From NCBI GenBank assembly GCA_029378245.1, contig JARKIF010000219.1, forward strand, positions 1 to 48,599: DNA of 48,599 bases, written 5' to 3'. The position numbers and the translations under genes were made by a program. Shown here piece after piece: positions 21,637-31,821 of the stretch (within the stretch, counting starts at the first letter, position 1; the number at the start of each line of letters is the position of its first letter). A model generated the notes under the pieces. It did not search any database, was not told the origin of the DNA, and was given only the letters and a program-made list of their open reading frames with translations. This DNA is from Roridomyces roridus (taxonomy: Eukaryota > Basidiomycota > Agaricomycetes > Agaricales > Mycenaceae).

Positions 21637-23730
21637 ATGAGGCTGTCCGCCGCACTCGTCAAGGCAGAGCAAGGACCCGGCGGGAAAGCCGTCCTTGCCT
21701 ACACGAGCATAGCCGTTTCGACTCAAGGTTATCGCGGAGGGACCATCCATTCCTTTTCTCAAGACCATCGCTGGAATTAGTTCGTCCATTCTCACTTTGA
21801 CTCAGGTGAGTGAATCGGGTTGTTCGGTGCCGTGCCAGTGAGACTCACGCGACACCCACAGTCTGCCAAGTCCAACAGGGACCAGTGTATGCGCGCAGCG
21901 CGTTGTCGCGCGTCGATGCTATACTATCTGCGATCTTGGACCTGTGCATCGCGGCGGATGGGAGTAGCAATGTCTCGCCTGAAATTTTGCGGTATATTGG
22001 CGAGTTCGCCGAGTGAGTCTGTCAGTTATCTTCGTATAGTACCCTTCAAAAAGTCCACTCGTTCATCGAAGCCCAGCAAAGCAGCAGCTCTTTCAAGCGG
22101 ATCTTTCGCCAGGGTGCACAATTGAAAGCATGTGAAGATGGATTGGATCACGCCTTCTCGGTCTTTGGGGTACGTCCACTCGAAAACAAACCTAGCTATC
22201 GATGGCTGACCGAGATAAGGTTCAAACTTCCCTCACAACGGCGTCGGAGATGGAGCATTTCCGAGGGAAAGCTGAGGAACGACATGAACAGCTTATGCAG
22301 CTTTTACTGCACGAGCAACAGAGCCAGTTTGGCTCGGACTCGGCGTCTCAGGTTGGTCGTGGATCAAGCTCATCTTTTACACCAGATAAGCAAGAGCACG
22401 TTCAGCCTCGGAAACAGTACCACTTCCTTCGATCTCCTACCCGGAAAACCCAAGATATTCTACGGGCGAGAGGAAGAATTGCAAGAGCTTGTTCAGCTTC
22501 TTCTCCAGCGCCCAGCCGGGGTGGCAGTCCTTGGACCAGGAGGAATTGGGAAGACCAGTCTCGCGACAGCTGCTCTGCATCACCCCAACGTCTGCGCCAA
22601 ATACGCTCAGCTTTTCTTCATATCCTGCGAATCTATAGCGAACCGCGAGGACTTGATCGCTAGCCTCGCTTCACACGTCGGTCTACCGCCAGCGCGCAAT
22701 CCCCTTAAGGCTGTTCTGCGCCGTTTGGCTGAATACGCGTCGGTCATGCTCGTCCTCGACAATCTCGAGACTTGTTGGGAGCCGCCGGATAGTCGCGGTC
22801 CGATTGAGGATTTGTTTTCTCTCCTGACAGATGTGGAAACTCTGGGTCTCTTGGCGAGTATACCTCTCGTTCTCGAATCCAGTTCGTTGACAATTCAATA
22901 GATCACCATGCGGGGAGCTGAGCGGCCGGGCCGGGTCCGATGGACGCGCCCTTGCCTTCTTCCGCTTGCGCCGTTGAGCGACTTGGCTGCTATGCAGACC
23001 TTCGTGGACATTACGGACGGTTCAGCAGACGACTCGGGCACAATGAGCGAGATCTTGCAGATCACGGACAATCTCCCACTCGCGATCAGCCTTGTCGCCA
23101 ACATCGCCGCCTTTGAAGGTCACGATGCCGTTCTATCCCGTTGGCAAGAACAAAAGACGACACTCTTCTCCGATGGCTCGGACAGGCGTTCCAATCTGGA
23201 TGTTTCTATCCAGCTGTCACTTTCAAGTCCGCGCATGCTCCAGTCACCCGGCGCTCACCAGCTTCTGGGCCTGTTGTCGCTTTTGCCCGAGTGCATCTCG
23301 GAGGCAGATTTGATGCAGTGTAAACTTCCTATTCCCGCCGTTGTCCTGTGTAAAATGACGTTGATTCGCACTTCCTTCGCCTATATCGACCATGGCAAGC
23401 GCCTACGGGTCCTCGTCCCCATCCGTGAATACTTCAAACAGAACAGTCCGTCGATGCCAGTCCTATGTCGCCATCTGCACTTCCACTTCCATTGCCTCAT
23501 TGCTCTCTGGCAGGATTACCAACACGTATCGACCACAGGAATCGCCCAGCGCATCACAGCGAATGTGGGCAATTTCCAGGCTGTCCTCACCCAAGGGTTG
23601 AACCTGGACGAACCCGATGTCGTGGAAACCATACACGGTATCATCATGCTCGACTCTTTCTTCCGTGTCTCGGGTCGTCGCACGTCGGGGTTGTTGACCC
23701 AGCTTCCTCCCACTGAGGACCCTAATGGCC
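21637..23730 (+). pseudogene. NACHT-type STAND ATPase, 5' part, frameshifted and split
   Basis: This is one of the large basidiomycete STAND ATPase families with an N-terminal helical domain, a P-loop and C-terminal TPRs. Exons are about 21637-21657, 21713-21805, 21862-22013, 22045-22170, 22197-22351, 22386-22853 and 22902-23730. The start has IAEGPSIPFLKTIAGISSSILTLTQ, SAKSNRDQCMRAA, then one base out of frame RVDAILSAILDLCIAADGSSN (shift near 21890-21915). IFYGREEELQELV leads to a Walker A GPGGIGKTS and a Walker B-like VMLVLDNLET. After a probable GC-AG intron the protein continues MRGAERPGRVRW and reaches TSGLLTQLPP, where an insertion interrupts it. Such proteins are proposed fungal innate-immunity or allorecognition switches. 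This copy is inactive. Confidence 0.75.
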
Positions 23731-23996
23731 ATGAATTTCATGGAGATCGGCCACGTAAATATACTCGTGAACTTCACTGGAAGCGAGCCATGAATTTCAT
23801 GGCGGTTCCATGAAATTCAAGGTCCTTGTCGTTCACTATAAATCGTGAACACATCAGGGAAAGTCATTCACGTACCCTCACTGGTGAAGTTCATTTGAGT
23901 GTACCTTGATTGAGAATAGTGTAGTTCTAAACTCAGTGAATTTGACGAAGCACTTGAGTGAAAATCATCATTTAATTACATTGAATATACAGGGAT

Positions 23997-24910
23997 TCAG
24001 GTGCTACTGCCGCCGTCCGATCCCCTCACTCCATCGCCGACAACCTCTCCATCCTTGTCCCCACCTTCGTCTTCCGACGAAAAGAGGGTGCGAGGGTCCA
24101 GACGCCGATGCAGACGGGAGGGAGAGGACTCACGGAGAGGCTCGGGAGAGCTGCGACGGCGGGCATGAAGGGAGCGGTACGAGTTTGGGTTCTTCTTGTC
24201 GCGCTCATTGCTGGTCCGGTTGTCCCAATATTGCTTCGCGACACGGTCGATTCCCCAGAGCCCTTGGAAGCGCTCCGTTTCAGGGAAATCAGCCCGGATC
24301 TATTTCCGTGTGAGTGGGTGAAGATGAGAAAGAGACAGCAACGCACCACATCGTAAGCTCGGCCAAGTCGCACGGCGTCCTGAGCACGCCAATTCGACTT
24401 CCAATCGAGGCGAGCGGAGAATAACGCCTCGTGGACGGCCAGCTGCAACACGGGTGAGGGTGGTAAGAGGAAGAGCAGACCCGGATGAGGCACTCACGCG
24501 ATAGGCATTCCATTTCGGTTTCTCGTACCCGAGATGGGATCGAATAACGGACATCTTGACTTTTGAAGCGCACTTGGGGCGTGGGATGGAGCCGTTGGAT
24601 GGTGGAACGGAGGTGTCATCGTCATTTTCGGCGGCGGACTTGGCTCCATTTCGGGCTCGCTTTTCAGCGCGTCGCCGCTTCTTTTTCTCGCGATGTAGAG
24701 CCTCTGCAGATAGAAAGTGAGTAGAATATACACGAGGGAGATGTATGTCAACGCACCTTCTGCCCGGCGTAGCCTCTCCTCCGTGCTAAGATCGTCGTTG
24801 AGGGGCGCCAGAGGCGACCGATGACCGCCGAGAGTGGCGGAGTGGCGGGACTTGTGCCCGTGTTTGCGGGATTTGGACTGTTGGGTGTTTTCGCCCTCTG
24901 TGCGAGTCAT
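23997..24910 (-). CDS. Conserved basidiomycete hypothetical protein carried by the insertion
   Basis: The exons, in minus order, are 24757-24910, 24498-24703, 24347-24442 and 23997-24299, giving 252 residues in good phase throughout. The N-terminus is charged and disordered, with a coiled coil (LSTEERLRRAEEALHREKKK). The core reads KMSVIRSHLGYEKPKWNAYR, LAVHEALFSARLDWKSNWR, VRLGRAYDVIRADFPE and FQGLWGIDRVAKQYWDN. I recall this core as a widespread agaricomycete family of unknown function, often near mobile elements; that recollection is unverified. No catalytic motif is visible. A tail rich in R, S, E and D ends the protein. Its intact frame inside a dead host gene suggests that the element carried it in and that it may still be expressed. 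Confidence 0.7.
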
Positions 24911-25182
24911 GAGAGAAGGGAGTTGAGGTACTTGGAGGACGAACGCACCTCCGAGTTTTTAAGTATTTAATTCAATAGCAGTGGAGCCCTTGTGGGGCCC
25001 GTGGAGTTGGCAGTGCACCCACCGTGCACGGGCTAGTGAACAAGTTCATGCTGCCTGTTGAGTTCTTCGACTGTTTGATGGGATAGTGAAGAGAGTGGGG
25101 ATGGAGGACAGAGGACAGCCGTGGGGGAGAGAGTTCGGGGTGAGAGGGAAGGCCCGGAAGGGAACCGGCAGCTGTAGATGGA

Positions 25183-25201
25183 TGACGTCAACATGACGTC
25201 A
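25183..25201. promoter_or_regulatory. Twin CRE palindromes (TGACGTCA twice)
   Basis: TGACGTCA occurs at 25183-25190 and 25194-25201, with three bases between them. This is the classic site for ATF/CREB-type bZIP proteins. It lies about 275 bases upstream of the minus-strand gene inside the insertion and may control it. Function is inferred from the motif alone. Confidence 0.55.
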
Positions 25202-25654
25202 CAAGTGGGGCAGCGCTGAGCGGGCTAGCCTTAACCACACAACTCCATCCCGTGATTCCCCAACACACGCTCTACTTGCCTCGACACGCTCACTTATGCC
25301 TCGGGAAGTATACTGCCCTTGCTGCAAGAAGAATGTCCTACCAGGTGTTAAATCACGGCATGCCACTGGCAAAGATCGAAGCAGCCCGAAACTTACACAA
25401 CCTCACTTCCCGGGTCCCAAGCCCGTTCCGCACACGACGCTATGGGCGCCGCGGATCACGAGGGGGACTAATGTATCATTGTATTTTGTCCGTTTTGAAA
25501 GATTCTGTTCACTGAAGCAAGTTATCGTGACTTTGAACTTGGAAACTAGATATATGAATTAGGTACGTGAACGCATCTACCTGAAAAATGATTCATGGAA
25601 ATAGGTACGTGAATGGGTTTGCTTCCATGAAATTCACTATGACTTGCATCCACA

Positions 25655-26162
25655 GTGTCCGTACATGGACAAAATAGACGACCATCGTCTACATGGGACC
25701 TAGCTCACGGAGGTATTCAGGTCCCACCAGTATTGTCGAGTCTCCGACCCGGAGGGACTCGCCGAACAGGGGATTGGTCATTGGAGAGCAGTCGGGGATC
25801 CCGCGGGCGAAGGTCAGAGCAGAGACCATTGCATCCGTTGCATCATACTAAAATGTTCCAGCCAAATTGTTGCTTACCCTGAGCCACTACTATCGGCACA
25901 CCAACACAGATATCCCGAGAGCGCTCGAATATCTCGAAGAAGGCCTTCGTCTCTCTCAACGTGCTCAAAATCCCGCAGTCCAGTGCACGATCATGCGAGA
26001 GATTTTCCAGACACACTGGCAGCAAGGGCGATACTCCGAAGCCCAGGCTATGGCGCAGGAGATGGGCCAATTGGCGCAAATTCATGGTCTCCTTCTCGAC
26101 GAAGCCCGTGCCATCCGATGTGATCTTCTGTGCCGCGTCTCTCTCGGTGACTTGGCGCCCTG
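25655..26162 (+). pseudogene. NACHT-TPR gene, 3' part (TPR remnant)
   Basis: The frame resumes with KIDDHRLHG, a TAG stop, then DPEGLAEQGIGHWRAVGDPAGEG. It shifts near 25855 into a TPR stretch: LSHYYRHTNTDIPRALEYLE, EGLRLSQRAQ, REIFQTHWQQGRYSEAQAMAQ and ALRCDL-like ARAIRCDLLCRVSLGD. These fit the helical repeats that follow the ATPase in this family. It ends at TGA (26160-26162) well before the usual repeat number, so the gene is also truncated at its 3' end. Confidence 0.7.
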
Positions 26163-26389
26163 AACTGAACTTCCAGCCTGAGATTTTTCCAGCAATAGTG
26201 TTGCGCTGTGCCGACTTGGTCTTGGACGATATGCCTCCGGATGATTCTGATGTAGCTGATGAATCATGATTTCCTTTGTGATTCAATTGTGATTTCCACT
26301 TGGCCGTGAAGGAGCTGAATGAATATCCAATACCCAAGCTTGGATGCCGACGACAAACTTTGATCGCTTGGCTGATGCCGTTGATGCCC

Positions 26390-26740
26390 CCTGATTACGC
26401 AGCACCATTGCGCCACCATCAACCTGTTACCTGACCGCTCCGAGTCGGCGCTCGCTGCCCTTCGGTGCAGCTGGCCTCATATCCCCGTCCATGTCTTTCG
26501 GTCAACATTTTCGGGAGCAGTAGCTATGGCTCAGGGTGGCCAAACCCCACCTTTGGTTTCACGCATCGTGGTCGTCAAGACTCAAAACGGCTCGAGACGT
26601 GTACGTACCGACTTCACAGGTACGTCCTACCCGCGAAGATCTCCCTCTCTCCGCAGTCCTTGACCACCAACACTGTTACATCACTCCAATCCGGCGACAA
26701 TCTTGGTCTCAGCTCAGCCGCATTTAGGCCACTGTCCTAG
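26390..26740 (+). repeat. Orphan copy of the tandem-family upstream block
   Basis: GATTACGCA..., GTCCATGTC, CAACATTTTC, CCCGCGAAGATC and TCCTTGACCACCAACACTGTTACATCA lead into GGCGACAATCTTGGTCTCAGC. These match, in order, the region upstream of membrane-protein paralogs 1 (4270-4590) and 4 (11510-11700). No family gene follows; the P450 gene is the next coding sequence. It may be a leftover of a fifth copy or a dispersed element that includes promoter sequence. Confidence 0.7.
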
Positions 26741-26756
26741 CCACAGGCCCACAATC

Positions 26757-26945
26757 ATCCGCCGAGGCCCGAATTCCAATCAAGATAGAACCAGCCAAAA
26801 ATGCCTCTTAGCAGGAGCCTTACACCAGTGCCGCGCCCTCCTTCACCATAAGCCTGCTCCTCCTCCTCCCGCCATTACCCCATCTTCTCTCAGAATAACC
26901 CATCTCTCGGCCAGGTGACTCGGAATCGCTTGCGCCTACTTACGA
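26757..26945 (+). repeat. Dispersed repeat B, copy 2
   Basis: This is the counterpart of 17341-17506 in the same orientation, sharing AAAATGCCTCTT, GGAGCCTTACACCAGTG, TCTCTCAGAATAA and GAATCGCTTGCGCCTAC. It ends about 130 bases before the P450 start and probably lies within its promoter. Confidence 0.7.
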
Positions 26946-27077
26946 CCGTGGCAGGATGCCAGGATCTTCATCCAACCTGTCACCAAACTTGGCTCGTTCT
27001 CAAGCCAACTGGTCCCGAGACACTTTGGAGACACTCCACTTGAAGCCTATCTGCCCATCGTATTTCCTCCCTCCGCC

Positions 27078-29228
27078 ATGGGTAACGCACCCAGCACCAT
27101 CTCGTCCAAGCGCAGCACTGCTGCGACTGGAGCTCTAATCGCATTCCTACTCTTGCGCACCATGGTTCGCGGAAGAACAAGTGTTATACGAAGGATTGCG
27201 GGTCCGCCTTCGCCGTCGTGGATTTTCGGTGCGGAGAATTCACGCTGTCTACCAATCCTGGGCCTCCTGATACTTGGTTCAAGGTAACATGCTGCAGTTG
27301 CTGCTCTCATACCGCTATGGGGACTATGAATTCGGGTGGCAGAAGCTCTACGGCGCTCTATATCGCGTCAAAGGATGTTTCGGCGTGAGTTATCAGTATT
27401 CAAATAAACCAAGAGACTCACAAGCCGACTCACAGGAAGACCGCCTTGTAGTCTCCGATCCAGTAGCCTTGCAAGCCATGGTCAACAATGTCAACAAGTT
27501 TGGGCATTCGCCCATGATTCATCACCATGTGGACTTGTTATACGGCGAGAAGAGTATTGTGACAGTTAATGGTGATACCTTCACTGTCCTTGGGATGTAG
27601 AGGTATTGACCATCGTCCAGGGGAGGACCACCGGCGTCTGCGAGCAGCATTCAACCCGGCATTCTCTGCTGCTGGTGTGCGTGCATATCAGTCCGTCATG
27701 CAAAATGCTGCAGAGGAGGTAGTTCCCCTTACGGCCAAATGTATATCTCAACCTCACTCTTTGCAGATAATCAAGGCAATCGATACTGACACCACTGAGA
27801 CAGTCGATATGAGCCCTCTGCTATCGGCAGCGACTCTGAGCGCGATCACTGAAGGTATAGAACACATCCAATAGGTGCCGAACCGTCTTCTCATTCCGTT
27901 GCTCAGCCGTTCTTGGCTGTAAAACCCAAGATCTGGGGGAGCTTGTCGAGATTACCACCCGGGTGCTGTAAGTCGATTCACCGACCATGTTGAGTACTTG
28001 CCTGCAACGTTGAACCTTGCACACAGGAGGTTGGCAGTTGATTTGGACAGGAAAACCATTCTATTTAGTTCCCTCGGCACCCATTTGCCTCGATGGGTCT
28101 GGAAACTGCTGACCCTGATCCCAAATGCGGCCTTGGACGAGGTTCGAAAAGGGCGAAATCTCTCCGCGCACATTGGCCACCGACTGGCGCAGGAAAAGGT
28201 CTCCGCCGCGAGGCAGGGGATTGAGCCCAACGATGATGTGTTCAGCCAGATCCGTGAGGACTCTTCCTTCGTTCAAAACCTATTTGAATTCTAATGGGCC
28301 TTAGTTGACCCGAATCAGCCGCATAAAACAGTATCGGAGGAGGATGTTGCGAGTCAAACGTCCCTCATTCTCATCGCAGGGCAGGAAACCTCTGCAAATA
28401 CGCTGGCATTCGGTCTGCTCGAACTTGCACAAAATCCTGAGTTCCAAGACAGCCTTCGGCGCGAGATTCATTCAACTCGGGGCCATGGAAGTCGGGATCT
28501 TCCCTATAACGATATGCCCCTCTTGAACGCCTTCATCAAGGCAAGATTCCCCTCAATGATTCTGCCCTCGTCGTGATGTGTCTACGCAGGAAACTCTTAG
28601 GCTTTACCCCATCACTGCACTTACAGAGCGCATGGTGGGCGAAGATACAGTTCTTCCCTTGATGGAGAGCATCACCACGTCGACCGGCGAACGTCTCTCA
28701 GAGGTCCCTCTACAAAAAGGACAGATCATTTATATGGGTATTGCGTCGTATCAAAGGTCGGATATTTCCCTCCTACATAGCCAAGTTGATGTGCGGTTTT
28801 TCTATTATTTAGACTTGAGGCAATATGGGGTGCCGACGCAGGAGAATTCAAGCCTACTCGGTGGATTGAAGGAACAGGTTCACGGCAAGGCGCGGCCGCC
28901 ATTGGACCATACGCGAATTTGTTAGTGGTCTGTTGTTGCAACATTGCTGGATACTTGACTGCTCTGTACAGACTGACGTTTTTTGGCGGGGAGCGTACGT
29001 GCCTGGGGTGGCGATTCGCGTGCGTGGCTCACATTCCAGCGATTTCCCTCAATGCGCACTTCCCACAGGATACTTGAAATGCAGGTCATCATCTGCGAAC
29101 TTGTTGGGAAATTCTCTTTTGCACTGCCGGAGGGAGATGTTGCGCGAGTGCACGGGACGACCATAATTCAGCCGGTTATACCTGACGGAAAGAAAGGCGC
29201 GCATCTATGCGTTACTCCCATTGTATAA
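27078..29228 (+). CDS. Cytochrome P450, copy 1
   Basis: There are twelve exons: 27078-27228, 27284-27384, 27436-27571, 27621-27718, 27767-27854, 27907-27967, 28027-28253, 28305-28540, 28590-28756, 28813-28920, 28972-29019 and 29069-29228. They give 526 residues, a normal length for a membrane-bound fungal P450. An N-terminal anchor (TGALIAFLLLRTMV) is followed by the proline hinge AGPPSPSW. The I-helix is AGQETS (about 312-317), the K-helix is ETLR (367-370), and the heme loop is FFGGERTCLG with the cysteine at about 467. The enzyme would be an ER monooxygenase using P450 reductase. Intron 8 (28541-28589) begins with GC instead of GT. The reading frame is fully open. The CYP family cannot be named without a search. 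Its paralog lies 75 bases away, tail to tail. Confidence 0.9.
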
Positions 29229-29303
29229 AGGATCAAATAAAAGTTGCAAGCCATTATAAGTAAATCATAGTGGTATTGCGAAGCCCCCGGGCGCAAACTC
29301 TCA
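29229..29303. terminator. Shared 3' spacer of the convergent P450 genes
   Basis: Only 75 bases separate the two stop codons. AATAAA lies at about 29235-29240 on the plus strand, soon after the stop of copy 1, and fits a polyadenylation signal. Transcripts of the two genes probably overlap at their 3' ends. Confidence 0.5.
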
Positions 29304-31519
29304 TCAAACAATCCGCTTGATGCAAAGAGGCACCCCTCTTTCTCCAGAGGAAAGAACAGGCGCAACGACAGTGGCACCGTACATCCTCGGAGTATCCTCA
29401 CCCTTCGGGAGCTCGAAGGAGAATTTCCCCACCAATTCGCAGATTAAAACTTGCATCTCCAGTATTCTGGTCAAGAGCTCAGCGCTCAGCCAACGTTGTG
29501 GTCAAAAGAAACAACACGAACGCAAAGCGCCAGCTGAATGAATGAGACGCCGTCGTCAGTGAATGCCTTGATTTATTGAATAGCGTCACCCACCCAAGGC
29601 AAGTACGCGGACCAGCAAAGAAAGTCAGGCTGTGCAAAGATGAGTCTGGATCGCTGAAACGCAATGAAGAGTGCCAACAGATTCGCATACGGCCCAATAC
29701 CATATTCTCCTCGGTAATTAACCCCTTCGACCCACCGCAAGGGCCTGAATTCCCCGGCATCAGGACCCCACAAGGACTCCAGCCTGTGAACTTTCAGAGA
29801 GATTGAAGTCGACGATCAAGGGGATGCGCAACCTTTGATAAGAAGCGATCGCGACGCTAACAACTTGACCTTTTCGAACGGGGACATGCGAGATCCGCGC
29901 CCCTGTGGTGGTGACGATGCTCTCTGCCAAAGGCACTACTGTGTCCTCCACAGCGATGCGCTCTTCGTTGGCGAGGATGGGATATAGCCTCAGTATCTCC
30001 TGGAGATCAAGTTCAAATAGGGGAAACTCGAGAGTACATACGGTGTACCTTGATGAACGCGTTCAAGAGAGGCATATTGTTGTAGACGACATCTGAGCCT
30101 CCTTTGGTCAGGGTGGAATGAATCTCAGTCCGCAGGCTGTCTTGAAATATCGGGTTTCGGGCCAGCTCAAGCAATCCAAACGCCAGCGTGTTCGTCGTAG
30201 TTTCGTGCCCAGCAATGATGATGAGAGAAGTTTGCGCTGCGAGCTCCTCGGGGGTCAAATTCTTGTCTGAATGGTGACCGCCGTCGACTAGGAGCCAATT
30301 TTTCAGCAGACCAATCCCAACCAAAACTAATACGCACGAAGTCTACTGTAGACATCCGCATCCACCTCGAGACCCTCCCGCATAGCCATCATTTTCCTCT
30401 CCACGATTTGCCTACCAATTTTGATTGAAGTGTGTTTTCCTTGGCGCAGCTCGTTGAGAATCCCCGTTGGAAGCAGGGCAGCGATGTCCCACACCCATTC
30501 GGGGAGGTGCGTCCCAATGGCATTCCCCAAGATGGCCGTTTCGTTGACGCCGAGCCCCAGGTCTCTGTTCCGAAAGAAAGACATCAAATATGCCAATGAG
30601 AGCCGGGTGACGAAGATGAAAGACTTTACGGACACTGCTCGCGCCATGATTCGCATGAATTCATCGCCCAAATCTTGGGTCGAACATCCCAAAAGAGCTG
30701 CACAGGGTGTGGGCCATCAACTTGATAAGAGAAAACACAACTTACCCTCGCTAACTACACCCAGAGCTGCATTTGAGAGTAACGGCAAGATATCCATCGC
30801 CAACGTCGGCGATTTCTCTAGTTCCCTCGTTATCTGCGACGCGGAACAGCGGTTGTTCAATATTACAAAGATGTTGGCTGCACCCACCTCTTGCGCTGCC
30901 CTCTGCATGACCGGCTCATATCCACGTACACAAGCAGCAGAGAACTTGGGGTTGAGTGCGGCACGGAGACGACGATGATTTTCACCTATACGGCGAATAT
31001 ATATCAATGGTAGGCTTGCAAATCCGCCAGGACCATACCCTGAGCAACGATGAGGCTCTTCCTATCATGCATCAACCTCATCATGCTGGCAAACATGGGT
31101 GAATGTTCAAATTTCGCGCTGTTCAGGATGAATTGAAGGGCCACTGGGTCGGATACCATTAGTCGATCTTCCTGTCAGGGCGCTATAAGCTCGACGACTT
31201 CGAATAACTGTGTACTCACACTAAAACATCCCTTGAGACGATACACGGCGCCATATGACCTCTGCCAATCGAACTCATAGTCGCCATACTGCTTTGTGAG
31301 CATCAACTGTAGCATATTTCCTACCAATGGGACGTAAACATGGATTGAGTTTGGCAACGAGCAAGCCAAACCATAGATCCATGAGCAGGATGGTGGACCG
31401 GCAATGTCCTGGATGGGATTTCGTCCGCGTGTCCATTTGCGCAAAGCGAAGAGCAGAACCAGGGCGGCAGCTCCAACTCCCTGGACCAGACCATGGTTGA
31501 TGCTGAGAGAATTTCCCAT
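29304..31519 (-). CDS. Cytochrome P450, copy 2
   Basis: There are thirteen exons, listed by plus-strand position: 29304-29466, 29522-29533, 29594-29629, 29679-29783, 29833-29999, 30049-30287, 30338-30564, 30634-30697, 30746-30833, 30888-30985, 31039-31171, 31220-31320 and 31372-31519. They total 1581 bases and 526 residues, the same as copy 1. The anchor is GVGAAALVLLFALRKW, the hinge is AGPPSCSWIYG, the I-helix is AGHETT, the K-helix begins EILR, and the heme loop is FFAGPRTCLG. Most exon lengths equal those of copy 1, so this is an inverted duplicate. One extra intron cuts the heme-loop exon into 36 and 12 bases; the 12-base microexon encodes WRF and parts of its neighbours. The gene is intact and likely functional. 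Confidence 0.9.
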
Positions 31520-31788
31520 ACGTGTGTTCTGAGTGGACGGAGACGCAGACCCTCAGTATGCTAAGCCAGCTTTATGGAGCCTTCTTGACAGCTCGGCCCT
31601 GGAAACCCGACAATCTAGCCGTACGTAGAAAAGGCACAGGAGGATGAGATGAGGAAGGAAGTGCTGTAGGAGATTCATGAGTTTGAGGCCCGCATCTTCT
31701 CCTACACGCTAGCGGCTGGCAACCCGACAACGAGACGCGCAAACGGGGTAGAAAAAGACTGATAAGAAACTCAAGAATGTCTCGCTCA

Positions 31789-31821
31789 TCATGCATCCAT
31801 ATGCATCATGCATCATGCATC
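31789..31821. promoter_or_regulatory. Cluster of ATGCAT palindromes upstream of P450 copy 2
   Basis: CATCATGCATCCATATGCATCATGCATCATGCATCC contains four ATGCAT palindromes within about 33 bases, some 270 bases before the start codon. It could be a regulatory site cluster or simply a short tandem repeat. Confidence 0.35.

Larger units (their letters stand above)
23731..25645. mobile_element. About 1.9-kb insertion splitting the NACHT-TPR gene
   Basis: The host reading frame stops at about 23725 (...LLTQLPPTE) and resumes at about 25655 (KIDDHRLHG). The inserted sequence has related ends: TGAATTTCATGG near 23733 and the inverse CCATGAAATTCA near 25622-25633. It also has inner inverted motifs CATTCACGTACC (about 23867) and GGTACGTGAATG (about 25603), with another GGTACGTGAA at about 25562. 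Both ends are AT-rich with many GTGAA/TTCAC words. The element carries one four-exon gene on the minus strand. Exact ends and target duplication are not resolved. Confidence 0.65.
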
